Positions 1 to 6,267 of a stretch of DNA of 12,688 nt are shown here, one piece after another. Under the pieces are notes generated by a model that ran no database searches, was not told the origin of the DNA, and worked only from the letters and a program-made list of their open reading frames with translations. The stretch comes from Flavobacteriia bacterium (GTDB lineage Bacteria > Bacteroidota > Bacteroidia > Flavobacteriales > Flavobacteriaceae): positions 1 through 12,688 of the forward strand of contig JAHBAN010000034.1 in assembly GCA_018500075.1 (NCBI GenBank), in the 5' to 3' direction. Position 1 is the stretch's first letter. Each line of letters opens with the position of its first letter. The translations under genes were made by a program, and so were the position numbers.

Positions 1-1
1 G

Positions 2-535
2 CCGGGCCAAAGCGTTGTGTCGATGTCGATCATTCGCCATTTTGAAGCCAGCTCGGACGAGCGCGCCGCCTATCTCAAGATGCGCCGTGCCATGGCGGGT
101 CTTGCGGATGATGCCGAAGGCATCGACGACGAAGGCGATGCAAACGCGAGCATTTCCCAAGAGCGCTACGGCGAAATGTCCGCGCAGGAAAATCTCATTC
201 TCACCCTGACAACGGGCGGCGCGGGCAAACTCAGCTCAAGCCATGACTATCCTGTCCGCGGGCGTGGTGGCATGGGCGTGACGGCGATGGACAAAGCCAT
301 GCGGGGCGGTGAAATCGTCGCCTGCTTCCCGGTTGGGATGGAAGACCAGATCATGCTCGCCACTTCAAAAGGCCAGTCGATTCGCGTGCCTGTCGAGGGC
401 ATTTCTTTCCGCTCTCGCAGCGCTGGAGGCGTTAAGGTCTTTAACACGGGCAAAGGCGAAGAGGTTGTTTCTGTCGCATGGATCGCTGACCCCAGCGATG
501 ACGACGAGACAACCGCGCCAGCAGAGGAAGGCTGA
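2..535 (+). CDS. gyrA: DNA gyrase subunit A, C-terminal part (gene starts before the window)
   Basis: GyrA is the DNA-cleaving and DNA-wrapping subunit of gyrase, which introduces negative supercoils. Only the last 177 codons are present; the frame is open from base 2 to a TGA at 533-535. The visible part belongs to the C-terminal beta-pinwheel that wraps DNA: it starts with GQSVVSMSIIRHF and continues with blade-like repeats (ENLILTLTTGGAGKLSSSHDYP, quoted here only as the region near codons 60-80; MLATSKGQSIRVP; GVKVFNTGKGEEVVSVAWI). Between two blades lies a charged segment (ERAAYLKMRRAMAG and an acidic stretch), an insertion I associate with alphaproteobacterial GyrA. The protein ends in an acidic tail (DPSDDDETTAPAEEG), common in this family. 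The active-site tyrosine domain lies outside the window. The gene is followed by a structured spacer and an intrinsic terminator about 120 bases downstream. Confidence 0.95.
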   Translation, partial: PGQSVVSMSIIRHFEASSDERAAYLKMRRAMAGLADDAEGIDDEGDANASISQERYGEMSAQENLILTLTTGGAGKLSSSHDYPVRGRGGMGVTAMDKAMRGGEIVACFPVGMEDQIMLATSKGQSIRVPVEGISFRSRSAGGVKVFNTGKGEEVVSVAWIADPSDDDETTAPAEEG

Positions 536-550
536 CGCCACAAGCGTTCA

Positions 551-654
551 GTTTTGCACAGTATCTGTGCGAAATTCTGTGTTGTGGCACAGCGCTGACA
601 GGATTAGGCCAGTCACAAGTTTGTGATACCGACAGGCTGGCCACTGGGGCTGAT
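551..654 (+). other. Structured spacer downstream of gyrA (nested inverted repeats)
   Basis: No gene is seen between gyrA and doxX (536-796), but the first half is rich in inverted repeats. GCACAG (556-561) pairs with CTGTGC (565-570). CTGTG (577-581) pairs with CACAG (588-592). As an alternative, CTGTGC (565-570) can pair with GCACAG (587-592), which excludes the first two. Further on, GGCCAG (607-612) pairs with CTGGCC (637-642), enclosing TCACAA (613-618) and TTGTGA (621-626). The motif TGCACAG recurs at 555-561 and 711-717, on both sides of the terminator. This may be a structured gyrA 3' UTR, a small RNA released from it, or an operator region. No promoter was recognised inside it, and no known RNA family was recognised. 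Confidence 0.4.
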
Positions 655-687
655 GGGGCGTGCATTTCTTGCACGCCCTTTTCTTTT
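655..687 (+). terminator. Intrinsic terminator for gyrA
   Basis: A perfect 8-bp stem, GGGCGTGC (656-663) with GCACGCCC (671-678) around a 7-base loop, is followed by TTTTCTTTT (679-687). This is a textbook Rho-independent terminator in the gyrA direction, about 120 bases after the stop codon. Confidence 0.85.
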
Positions 688-755
688 GCCCACTCTCAAC
701 CGTGCAATTCTGCACAGACCGCTTGCGCCCATGCCTGTATCCAGAGCCTGTTTGC

Positions 756-780
756 TGATCTATGGATCAGGTGATGATCA
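756..780 (+). promoter_or_regulatory. Inverted repeat upstream of doxX, possible operator
   Basis: TGATC (756-760), a 4-base spacer and GATCA (765-769) form a perfect inverted repeat 28 bases before the doxX start. A second palindrome, TGATCA, lies at 775-780 just before the ribosome binding site. The arrangement could be an operator; chance is also possible because each arm is only 5 bases. No convincing -35/-10 pair was found nearby. Confidence 0.25.
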
Positions 781-796
781 ATGAAGGACAAAAGCA

Positions 797-1180
797 ATGA
801 CACATCAAACCAACATAGCACTATTGATTGCGCGCGTTTTCCTGGCGCTCCTGTTTATCATGGCGGGCCTTGGCAAGCTTGCCAATGTGGAGGGGTTTGC
901 AGGATTTATGGCCTCTGGCGGCATTCCTGCCTTCTTGGCCTGGCCGGTGATCCTGTTTGAAATCCTCGGGGGCCTTGCGATCCTTGCGGGCTTTATGACG
1001 CGCCCTGTTGCGCTGGCGCTTGGCGCGTTTTGCCTTGTGTCGGGACTGCTCTATCACTTTGATCCAGCAGATCAGGCCCAGATGACCAACTTCCTGAAAA
1101 ATGTCGCTCTTACAGGCGGTTATATCGCGCTGGCCATCGCTGGCGCGGGGAAATTCTCGCTAGATGGCCGCAAAGCCTAA
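797..1180 (+). CDS. DoxX family inner-membrane protein
   Basis: A 127-aa hydrophobic protein with about four membrane segments (near residues 8-26, 46-66, 70-87 and 100-118). The N-terminal pattern ALLFIMAGLGKLANVEGF and the C-terminal KNVALTGGYIALAIAGAGKFSLD region are typical of short DoxX/DoxD-type proteins. The family is named from a subunit of archaeal thiosulfate:quinone oxidoreductase, but most bacterial members have no settled function; some are linked to oxidative or sulfur stress. The start is supported by AAGGA at 784-788, eight bases before the ATG. It stands alone between two terminators, so it is probably transcribed as a single gene. A specific role cannot be assigned. Confidence 0.85.
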   Translation: MTHQTNIALLIARVFLALLFIMAGLGKLANVEGFAGFMASGGIPAFLAWPVILFEILGGLAILAGFMTRPVALALGAFCLVSGLLYHFDPADQAQMTNFLKNVALTGGYIALAIAGAGKFSLDGRKA

Positions 1181-1187
1181 GAATGAT

Positions 1188-1225
1188 CACGCGTCATGGG
1201 TTAGGCCCTGAGGCGCGTGTTTTTT
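1188..1225 (+). terminator. Intrinsic terminator for doxX
   Basis: CACGCG (1188-1193) pairs with CGCGTG (1214-1219); inside, TCA and GGG can pair with TGA and CCC with small bulges. Six T residues (1220-1225) follow. The T tract overlaps the stop codon of the convergent M32 peptidase gene by two bases. Confidence 0.7.
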
Positions 1226-2684
1226 AGCTGAATTTCTCTTCAAGATAGGCCAGAAGCGGCGCCTCATTCGGCGTTTGGCCCGAGGCCCGCATGATCAGCT
1301 CGCGCGGAGGATATAGGCCGCCATGGACTTGAACAGCGTCGCGCAGCCATCCGGTCGCGCCTGTCAGATCGCCTGACGCCAGCTCTGTCTCCAGATCAGG
1401 GCGCGCAAGACGCAACGCCTCATAAAGACAGCCTGCATAGACATTGCCCAGAGCATAGGTCGGAAAATACCCCCACAGCCCGCAGGACCAATGCACATCT
1501 TGCAACAGACCATTTGACGGCTTGTCGACAGCATAGCCGAAATCGGCTTCAAAACGCGCGTTCCAAGCCTCTTCAAGGTCACGCGCCTCAAGGCGTCCTT
1601 CGATCACGTCGCGCTCCAGATCAAACCGCAACATGATATGAAGATTATACTGCACCTCATCAGATTCGGTGCGGATATAGCCTTTGTTGAGCCGGTTGAC
1701 TGTGCGAAAAAACACATCTTCATTTGCCACACCAAAATCGCCGAACGCCTCTTTCATTTGCCCGAAAAGCCAGCCCGTAAAGGCGCGTGAGCGGCCAAGC
1801 TGGTTTTCATAAATGCGGCTCTGGCTTTCATGCACGCCCAGAGACACGCCCTCGCCGAGCGGGGTTAAAAGGTGCTCGGGGGCTATGTTTTGTTCATAGG
1901 TTGCGTGGCCCGTCTCGTGGATTGTGGAATAGATACAATTGAACGGATCGGTGAGCGCGGTGCGCGTGGTGATGCGCACATCCTCCCCCGACCCCGAGGA
2001 AAACGGATGCACCGCCTTATCAAGCCGCCCCTTTTGCATATTGTAGCCAAAGGTCTTTGCCAGAGCGCGCGCAAGGCGCATCTGCTTTTGATCGTCAAAG
2101 CGATGGTTCAGCGCGGGAGGCTGGTCTGCGCCCATCACCTTATCGCGGAGCGCAACCAGCCGGGGGCGCATCGCCGCGAAGGTTGCCGCCACATCGTCGC
2201 CACAGGTGTCTGGCTCATAGTCATCCAACAGGGCGTCATAGGCCGTGCCGCCCAGAGCGAGCGCGGCCGCCTCCTCGCGTTTGAGCGCAATCATATCTTC
2301 AAGGGCCGGCAAGAACGCCGCCACATCTTCCGTGGCCCGCGCCTCAGACCAGATCCTTTGGGCGCTGGAACTGAGCCGTGCAATCGCCTCGGCAAGCCTT
2401 GCAGGCACACGTTGGTTGCGCTCAAAGCTGCGGCGGATATGGCGCAGATTTGCCGCAGGAACAGACTCCAGCGCGCCCGCGTCGATCTTGGCGAGCCATT
2501 CGCCAATGCGCGGGTCGGTGCGGCGGGCATGGAGCACCGATTCCATAGCGGCGAACTCTTCGGCGCGCTGGCCTGCGGCCCCTGCGGGCATCATGGTTTC
2601 CTGATCCCAGCCCAGACGCCCTGCCACCTGAGCCAAAGCTTCGGTCTGACGCTGGAACGCCATCAACTCATCATAGGCTGACAT
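1224..2684 (-). CDS. Carboxypeptidase Taq-type metallopeptidase (family M32)
   Basis: A 486-aa zinc carboxypeptidase that removes C-terminal residues from peptides, presumably in the cytoplasm since no signal peptide is seen. The length matches the M32 family (about 490-500 aa). The zinc-binding HEXXH motif is HETGH at residues 256-260, and the third ligand is probably Glu286 in the downstream HES motif (285-287, followed by QSRIYENQLGRS). The family motifs DVRITTR (235-241) and HPF (226-228) are also present. The ATG at 2684 is preceded by GGAAGGA in the end of ctaA, and only three bases separate the ctaA stop from this start, so the two are likely translationally coupled. Biological substrates of M32 enzymes in proteobacteria are poorly known; general peptide turnover is the default inference. 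Confidence 0.93.
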   Translation of the reverse strand: MSAYDELMAFQRQTEALAQVAGRLGWDQETMMPAGAAGQRAEEFAAMESVLHARRTDPRIGEWLAKIDAGALESVPAANLRHIRRSFERNQRVPARLAEAIARLSSSAQRIWSEARATEDVAAFLPALEDMIALKREEAAALALGGTAYDALLDDYEPDTCGDDVAATFAAMRPRLVALRDKVMGADQPPALNHRFDDQKQMRLARALAKTFGYNMQKGRLDKAVHPFSSGSGEDVRITTRTALTDPFNCIYSTIHETGHATYEQNIAPEHLLTPLGEGVSLGVHESQSRIYENQLGRSRAFTGWLFGQMKEAFGDFGVANEDVFFRTVNRLNKGYIRTESDEVQYNLHIMLRFDLERDVIEGRLEARDLEEAWNARFEADFGYAVDKPSNGLLQDVHWSCGLWGYFPTYALGNVYAGCLYEALRLARPDLETELASGDLTGATGWLRDAVQVHGGLYPPRELIMRASGQTPNEAPLLAYLEEKFS

Positions 2685-2687
2685 GGT

Positions 2688-3833
2688 TTATCCTTCCCGG
2701 ATCGAGGAGAGGCGCGGATATTGCGCCAGAAAGCGCGCCCGAATGATCAAGACCCAAAGCAGCGCTGCCGTGGCTTGGTGCAGGATCGCAATCTGCCAGG
2801 GCGCAGCTGTCACGACGGTGTAAATACCAAGCACAATCTGGAAGACCACCGCATAGACGGCAATCGAAAAGGCCGATTTTGTGGCGGTGTTTGCGGACTT
2901 GCGGGCCTTGAAAAATATCATGAGCGTAAAGCCGAGAAGCAGATAGCCCGCCATACGGTGAATAAACTGCACAAGGCCGGGGTTCTCAAAAAAGTTCCGC
3001 CAGAGCGGCTCGATCATCAGCGGATTGGGCGGCACAAACTGCCCGCCCATCAGAGGCCAATCGGTATAGGAGCGGCCCGCGTCAATCCCGGCCACCAAAG
3101 CGCCCAGCAGGATTTGCAAAAAGGCAAAATGCATCCACCCCGTGCCCAACGAAAAGAGCTTGGCCTCACGCAAACGGCGGGCTTGCAGCAGGTCCCGCTG
3201 CGGGCGTGACAGCAAAAGCGCATACCATGTGATGAAGCCGATGATAACGAAGGCCAGCCCAAGATGCGTCGCCAGCCGGTAGCTCGCCACATCCGTCATG
3301 GACCCGGTGAGACCCGAGGACACCATCCACCAGCCGATCGCGCCCTGCAATCCGCCAAGGCCGCCCAGCAGCAGCAGCCGCGAGGTCCAGCCCGCAGGAA
3401 TTTGACGGCGCAGGGCAAACCACAAAAAGCCGAGCGCCCAGACAAGCCCGACCACGCGGCCAAGCTGGCGATGGCCCCATTCCCACCAGTAGATGACTTT
3501 GAAGTCGTGCAAATCCATCCATTTGTTTTGCAACTGGAATTCGGGAATGAGTTTGTATTTTTCAAATTCTGACAGCCAGTCTGCCTCCGTGAGCGGCGGG
3601 ATTGCCCCGGTGAGCGGGCGCCATTCGGTGATGGAGAGGCCCGAGTCCGTGAGCCGTGTCAGACCGCCGACAACAATCATTGCAAAGACCAGCACCCCCA
3701 GAAGCAGGAGCCAGGCCCGGATCGCAAGCCGCGCCCCGCCCTGCCCGGTGTCGATCATACCGCCTTTGGGGGTCGCAGGCCCGGTGCCTTTTTCGCCGCC
3801 CACATCCTCAAATATCGCGCGTTTTTCGGCCAT
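2688..3833 (-). CDS. ctaA: Heme A synthase (CtaA/Cox15 type)
   Basis: An integral membrane enzyme that oxidises the C8 methyl group of heme O to a formyl group, giving heme A for aa3-type cytochrome c oxidase. The 381-aa protein has about eight hydrophobic segments and the four conserved histidines of the family: His121 (in GHRQLGR), His190 (RLATHLGLAF), His292 (QFIHRMAGY) and His352 (ILHQATAALL). The cysteine pair found in the first outer loop of Bacillus-type CtaA is absent, as in the alphaproteobacterial/mitochondrial Cox15 group. I prefer the ATG at 3833 because GAGGA sits six bases before it. An in-frame ATG at 3845 would add four residues but has its purine run almost touching the start. 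It lies 64 bases after trmJ and 3 bases before the M32 gene, on the same strand. Confidence 0.95.
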   Translation of the reverse strand: MAEKRAIFEDVGGEKGTGPATPKGGMIDTGQGGARLAIRAWLLLLGVLVFAMIVVGGLTRLTDSGLSITEWRPLTGAIPPLTEADWLSEFEKYKLIPEFQLQNKWMDLHDFKVIYWWEWGHRQLGRVVGLVWALGFLWFALRRQIPAGWTSRLLLLGGLGGLQGAIGWWMVSSGLTGSMTDVASYRLATHLGLAFVIIGFITWYALLLSRPQRDLLQARRLREAKLFSLGTGWMHFAFLQILLGALVAGIDAGRSYTDWPLMGGQFVPPNPLMIEPLWRNFFENPGLVQFIHRMAGYLLLGFTLMIFFKARKSANTATKSAFSIAVYAVVFQIVLGIYTVVTAAPWQIAILHQATAALLWVLIIRARFLAQYPRLSSIREG

Positions 3834-3897
3834 GTCTTTCCTCATTTCCTGTCGCTTGGGCTAAACTAAGGTGCGCCTTGGTGGGCTGCAAGCGCCC

Positions 3898-4641
3898 TCA
3901 GCCGTCTTTGCCTCTGATAAGTTGACGCAGTGCGCCATGGAGCATTTGCACATCTGCCCGTGTGAGAGGCATACGGCTCCAAAGGTTGCGCAGATTGGTT
4001 TTCATATTCGCCGCTTTCTCGGGCGGAAAGAAAAACCCGCGCTCCTCCAGCCGCTCTTCCAGATGGCCCGCCCAAGCCTCGATGTCACCGCCCGTCGCCG
4101 GATCGCCACCGCGCGCAATCTCCATGCGCTCATGGGTGATCTCGCCTTGCGAGCGGCGCCACTCATAGGCCGTGAGCAGCACACATTGCGCGAGATTAAG
4201 CGATGGAAACTCCGGGTTCACCGGCACGGTGATCAACGCATTGGCGCGCGCCACATCGTCGTTTTCAAGCCCGGCCCGCTCCGGCCCGAAAAGCACGGCG
4301 ACTTTATCGCCGGCCGCGATTTTTTCCGCCGCGAGCGCCATCGCCCGCTCAGGGCTCATCACAGGCTTCGTGAGGCCTCTGATCCGCGCGGTTGTCGCGA
4401 ACACATAAGTGGTGTCATCAAGCGCCTCAGCCAGGCTCGCGCTCACCTGCGCCTCGTCAAGCAGGCGCCCTGCGCCTGAGGCCATCACAACGGCTTTCTC
4501 GTTTGGCCAGCCATCCCGCGGGGCAACAACGCGCATCCGGTCCAGCCCGAAGTTCCACATGGCCCGTGCCGCCGCACCGATGTTTTCGCCCATTTGCGGG
4601 CGAACAAGGACAAAAAGAGGCTGTGGGCCTTCGGTGGGCAT
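3898..4641 (-). CDS. trmJ: tRNA (cytidine/uridine-2'-O-)-methyltransferase, TrmJ-like
   Basis: A 247-aa SPOUT-fold RNA methyltransferase of the TrmH group, probably methylating the 2'-OH of nucleotide 32 in the tRNA anticodon loop with S-adenosylmethionine. The SPOUT motifs are clear: motif 1 ENIGAAARAM (19-28, with Asn20 and Arg26), motif 2 VLFGPERAGL (116-125) and motif 3 NPEFPSLNLAQ (142-152), whose knotted loop binds the cofactor. A C-terminal extension of about 80 residues follows, as in TrmJ. The open frame runs upstream to 4761, but the ATG at 4641 is the likely start: AAGGA lies nine bases before it, and the protein then begins in the usual place just ahead of the first beta-strand (LFVLVRPQ). 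It is probably the first gene of a trmJ-ctaA-M32 run. The exact tRNA target is inferred from the family. Confidence 0.87.
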   Translation of the reverse strand: MPTEGPQPLFVLVRPQMGENIGAAARAMWNFGLDRMRVVAPRDGWPNEKAVVMASGAGRLLDEAQVSASLAEALDDTTYVFATTARIRGLTKPVMSPERAMALAAEKIAAGDKVAVLFGPERAGLENDDVARANALITVPVNPEFPSLNLAQCVLLTAYEWRRSQGEITHERMEIARGGDPATGGDIEAWAGHLEERLEERGFFFPPEKAANMKTNLRNLWSRMPLTRADVQMLHGALRQLIRGKDG

Positions 4642-4669
4642 GAAGAGGGTTCCTTTCACGGTTTGCGCC

Positions 4670-4698
4670 GTTCTAGAAGAAAGCGCGCCCCGCGCCAA
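4670..4698 (-). promoter_or_regulatory. Candidate sigma-70 promoter for trmJ
   Basis: Read on the minus strand, TTGGCG (plus 4693-4698) and TAGAAC (plus 4670-4675) are separated by 17 bases. Each matches the housekeeping consensus in four of six positions. The -10 lies 28 bases before the trmJ start, leaving room for the AAGGA ribosome site. The match is moderate. Confidence 0.33.
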
Positions 4699-4725
4699 GC
4701 CACCATTGCGCACAGCTAAAGCCCC

Positions 4726-4754
4726 TTGGACACGGCCACAAATCAGGCTAGAAG
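4726..4754 (+). promoter_or_regulatory. Candidate sigma-70 promoter for the ThiE-like gene
   Basis: TTGGAC (4726-4731) and TAGAAG (4749-4754) are separated by 17 bases, 26 bases before the ATG at 4781. Both hexamers are partial matches. The nine-base sequence CTAGAAGAA overlaps this -10 (4748-4756) and recurs at 4673-4681 near the opposite promoter. Confidence 0.35.
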
Positions 4755-4780
4755 AACGCACGCCAAATCAGGAGGCCAGC

Positions 4781-5407
4781 ATGGCACAAGACGACACGCC
4801 ACAGATCTATTTGATCACCCCGCCTGACTTTGAGCTGAGCAGCTTTCCGTCACAGCTTGCCGCGGTGCTTGACACCCACGAAATCGCCTGTGTGCGCCTC
4901 GCGCTGGCGAGCCACGATGAAGACACGCTCTGTCGCGCGGCAGATTCCTTGCGCGAAGTCACCATGGCGCGCGATGTCGCCTTGGTGATCGAGCGCCATA
5001 TTCTGCTGGTCGAGCGCCTCGGCCTTGACGGCGTTCATCTCACCGATGGCAGCCGGTCGGTCACAAAGGCGCGCAAAGCCCTCGGACAGGATGCGATTGT
5101 CGGCAGCTTTTGTGCAGGCTCGCGCCACGACGGTATGGCCGCAGGCGAAGCCGGGGCCGATTATATCAGTTTCGGACCGATCGGCGACACCTCCCTGAAT
5201 GACGGCACACAGGCCGAGTTTGACTTGTTTGACTGGTGGTCGCAGGTGATCGAAGTGCCTGTGGTGGCCGAGGGCGGGCTTGATGCAGAGCTGATCGCCA
5301 AATTTGCGCCCGTCACCGATTTCTTCGGTTTGGGCAATGAGCTGTGGTCGCATGACAACCCGGTCGAGGCGCTCAAACGTCTTCACGCGGCCATGTTGAA
5401 CGGCTAA
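4781..5407 (+). CDS. ThiE/TenI-like TIM-barrel protein (divergent thiamine phosphate synthase family)
   Basis: A 208-aa protein of the thiamine phosphate synthase/TenI superfamily. The barrel pattern is recognisable: a first strand QIYLITPP (8-15), LGLDGVHLTDGSRSV (80-94), GADYISFGPIGDT (125-137) and VVAEGGL (161-167). Typical TMP synthases join HMP-pyrophosphate to thiazole phosphate; several residues used for that appear altered. The family QLReK strand, with a diphosphate-binding Lys, reads CVRLAL (37-42). The NDR motif reads IER (70-72), and the TxTK loop after GP reads GDTSLNDG. It may therefore be a paralog with another substrate or a regulatory role, not the main ThiE. The ATG at 4781 has GGAGG at 4771-4775; the open frame extends upstream to 4409 but overlaps trmJ antisense. 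It converges on olsA with an 11-bp gap and is probably monocistronic. Confidence 0.75.
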   Translation: MAQDDTPQIYLITPPDFELSSFPSQLAAVLDTHEIACVRLALASHDEDTLCRAADSLREVTMARDVALVIERHILLVERLGLDGVHLTDGSRSVTKARKALGQDAIVGSFCAGSRHDGMAAGEAGADYISFGPIGDTSLNDGTQAEFDLFDWWSQVIEVPVVAEGGLDAELIAKFAPVTDFFGLGNELWSHDNPVEALKRLHAAMLNG

Positions 5408-5418
5408 TCGACAGGTCT

Positions 5419-6267
5419 CTAGGCTGTGTCATAGGCTTTGCCTGCGGCTAGCTTTTCCGCCGGAAGCCCATCGCGCACCGCCGCTTCTGCGGCTTTGGCA
5501 AGGGCTTTTCGATCTTCAAACGCGGCCACGGCCAATGGCCTGTGATATTTGATCCAGACCTGCCCACCGCGCGGCGCGGAGAGCGTTTTGAGCAAATGCG
5601 GGCCAAATGCCATATCGCCCCACCAGCCATAAAAGCGAAGGCCTTCTCCCTTTGGCGCCTCATAAATCACAGTCACAGGCTGAACCGACAGGCGTTCGCG
5701 CAGCGGTTTGGCAAAAAAGGCCTGAAACAAAGTGGGCTTAAAGGGCAGAAGCCGCAGCCCGTCTGTTGATGTGCCCTCCGGAAAGAACAACAGCTTATGC
5801 CCCGCCAGCAGGCGCGCTTCAAAAACCTCGGTCTGCACCTTGGCCTCGCGCGGATCGCGGCGGATAAAGACTGTTCCGGTGGCGCGCGCCAGCCAGCCAA
5901 TTCCGGGCCAGTTTGCGACTTCGGATTTGGACACAAAATACACCCGCTTGCGGGCGTTGAGCGCAAAGATATCAAGCCAACTGCTGTGATTGGCGACAAT
6001 GGCTCCGGGCGTTTTCATCTGGGTGCCTTCATAGCGGTGTTTGATCCCGAGGATGTAAAAGGCGCTGCGACACACAAATTGGGTGATATAGGGCGTCCAT
6101 GGCCGGCGCAGCCCGAACAGCGGGCGCTCGATCAGGCGCAGAGCCAGCAAGACAACCAGCCCGCCAAACACCAAGGCGGCAAGCAACAGGCCCCGAACCA
6201 CGACCCGCCCCCAGCCAAGGGGGCTGATCGGTGCGTCTTCGGCGGGGTGGTCGGATGTCCAGGTCAT
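5419..6267 (-). CDS. olsA: Lyso-ornithine lipid O-acyltransferase (1-acylglycerol-3-phosphate acyltransferase family)
   Basis: A 282-aa PlsC-type acyltransferase, probably adding the second acyl chain to lyso-ornithine lipid at the inner membrane. The acyltransferase motif HX4D is NHSSWLD (93-99; His94, Asp99). The substrate-binding motif FPEGTSTDG is at 162-170, with VFIRRD at 133-138 between them. One strong hydrophobic segment lies near residues 22-44, as expected for a membrane-anchored enzyme. The start at 6267 overlaps the olsB stop by four bases (ATGA), which fixes the start and implies coupled translation; a longer open frame to 6330 exists inside olsB. Pairing with olsB supports OlsA over a housekeeping PlsC. 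In some marine Rhodobacteraceae the homologous enzyme also serves glutamine lipids, so either lyso-lipid is possible. Confidence 0.87.
   Translation of the reverse strand: MTWTSDHPAEDAPISPLGWGRVVVRGLLLAALVFGGLVVLLALRLIERPLFGLRRPWTPYITQFVCRSAFYILGIKHRYEGTQMKTPGAIVANHSSWLDIFALNARKRVYFVSKSEVANWPGIGWLARATGTVFIRRDPREAKVQTEVFEARLLAGHKLLFFPEGTSTDGLRLLPFKPTLFQAFFAKPLRERLSVQPVTVIYEAPKGEGLRFYGWWGDMAFGPHLLKTLSAPRGGQVWIKYHRPLAVAAFEDRKALAKAAEAAVRDGLPAEKLAAGKAYDTA

Noticed and set aside
1872..2681. Open frame of 269 codons on the plus strand
   Set aside because: It is antisense to the M32 peptidase, which has clear catalytic motifs; the translated sequence is rich in Arg, His and Cys without family resemblance, typical of a high-GC shadow frame.
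3871..4479. Open frame of 202 codons on the plus strand
   Set aside because: Antisense to trmJ; low-complexity Arg/His-rich product with no family pattern.
4642..4761. N-terminal extension of trmJ by 40 codons
   Set aside because: The ATG at 4641 has a good ribosome site and gives the normal SPOUT N-terminus; the extension runs through the probable promoter.
4409..4780. N-terminal extension of the ThiE-like gene
   Set aside because: The extension runs antisense to trmJ and has no family similarity; GGAGG before 4781 marks the real start.
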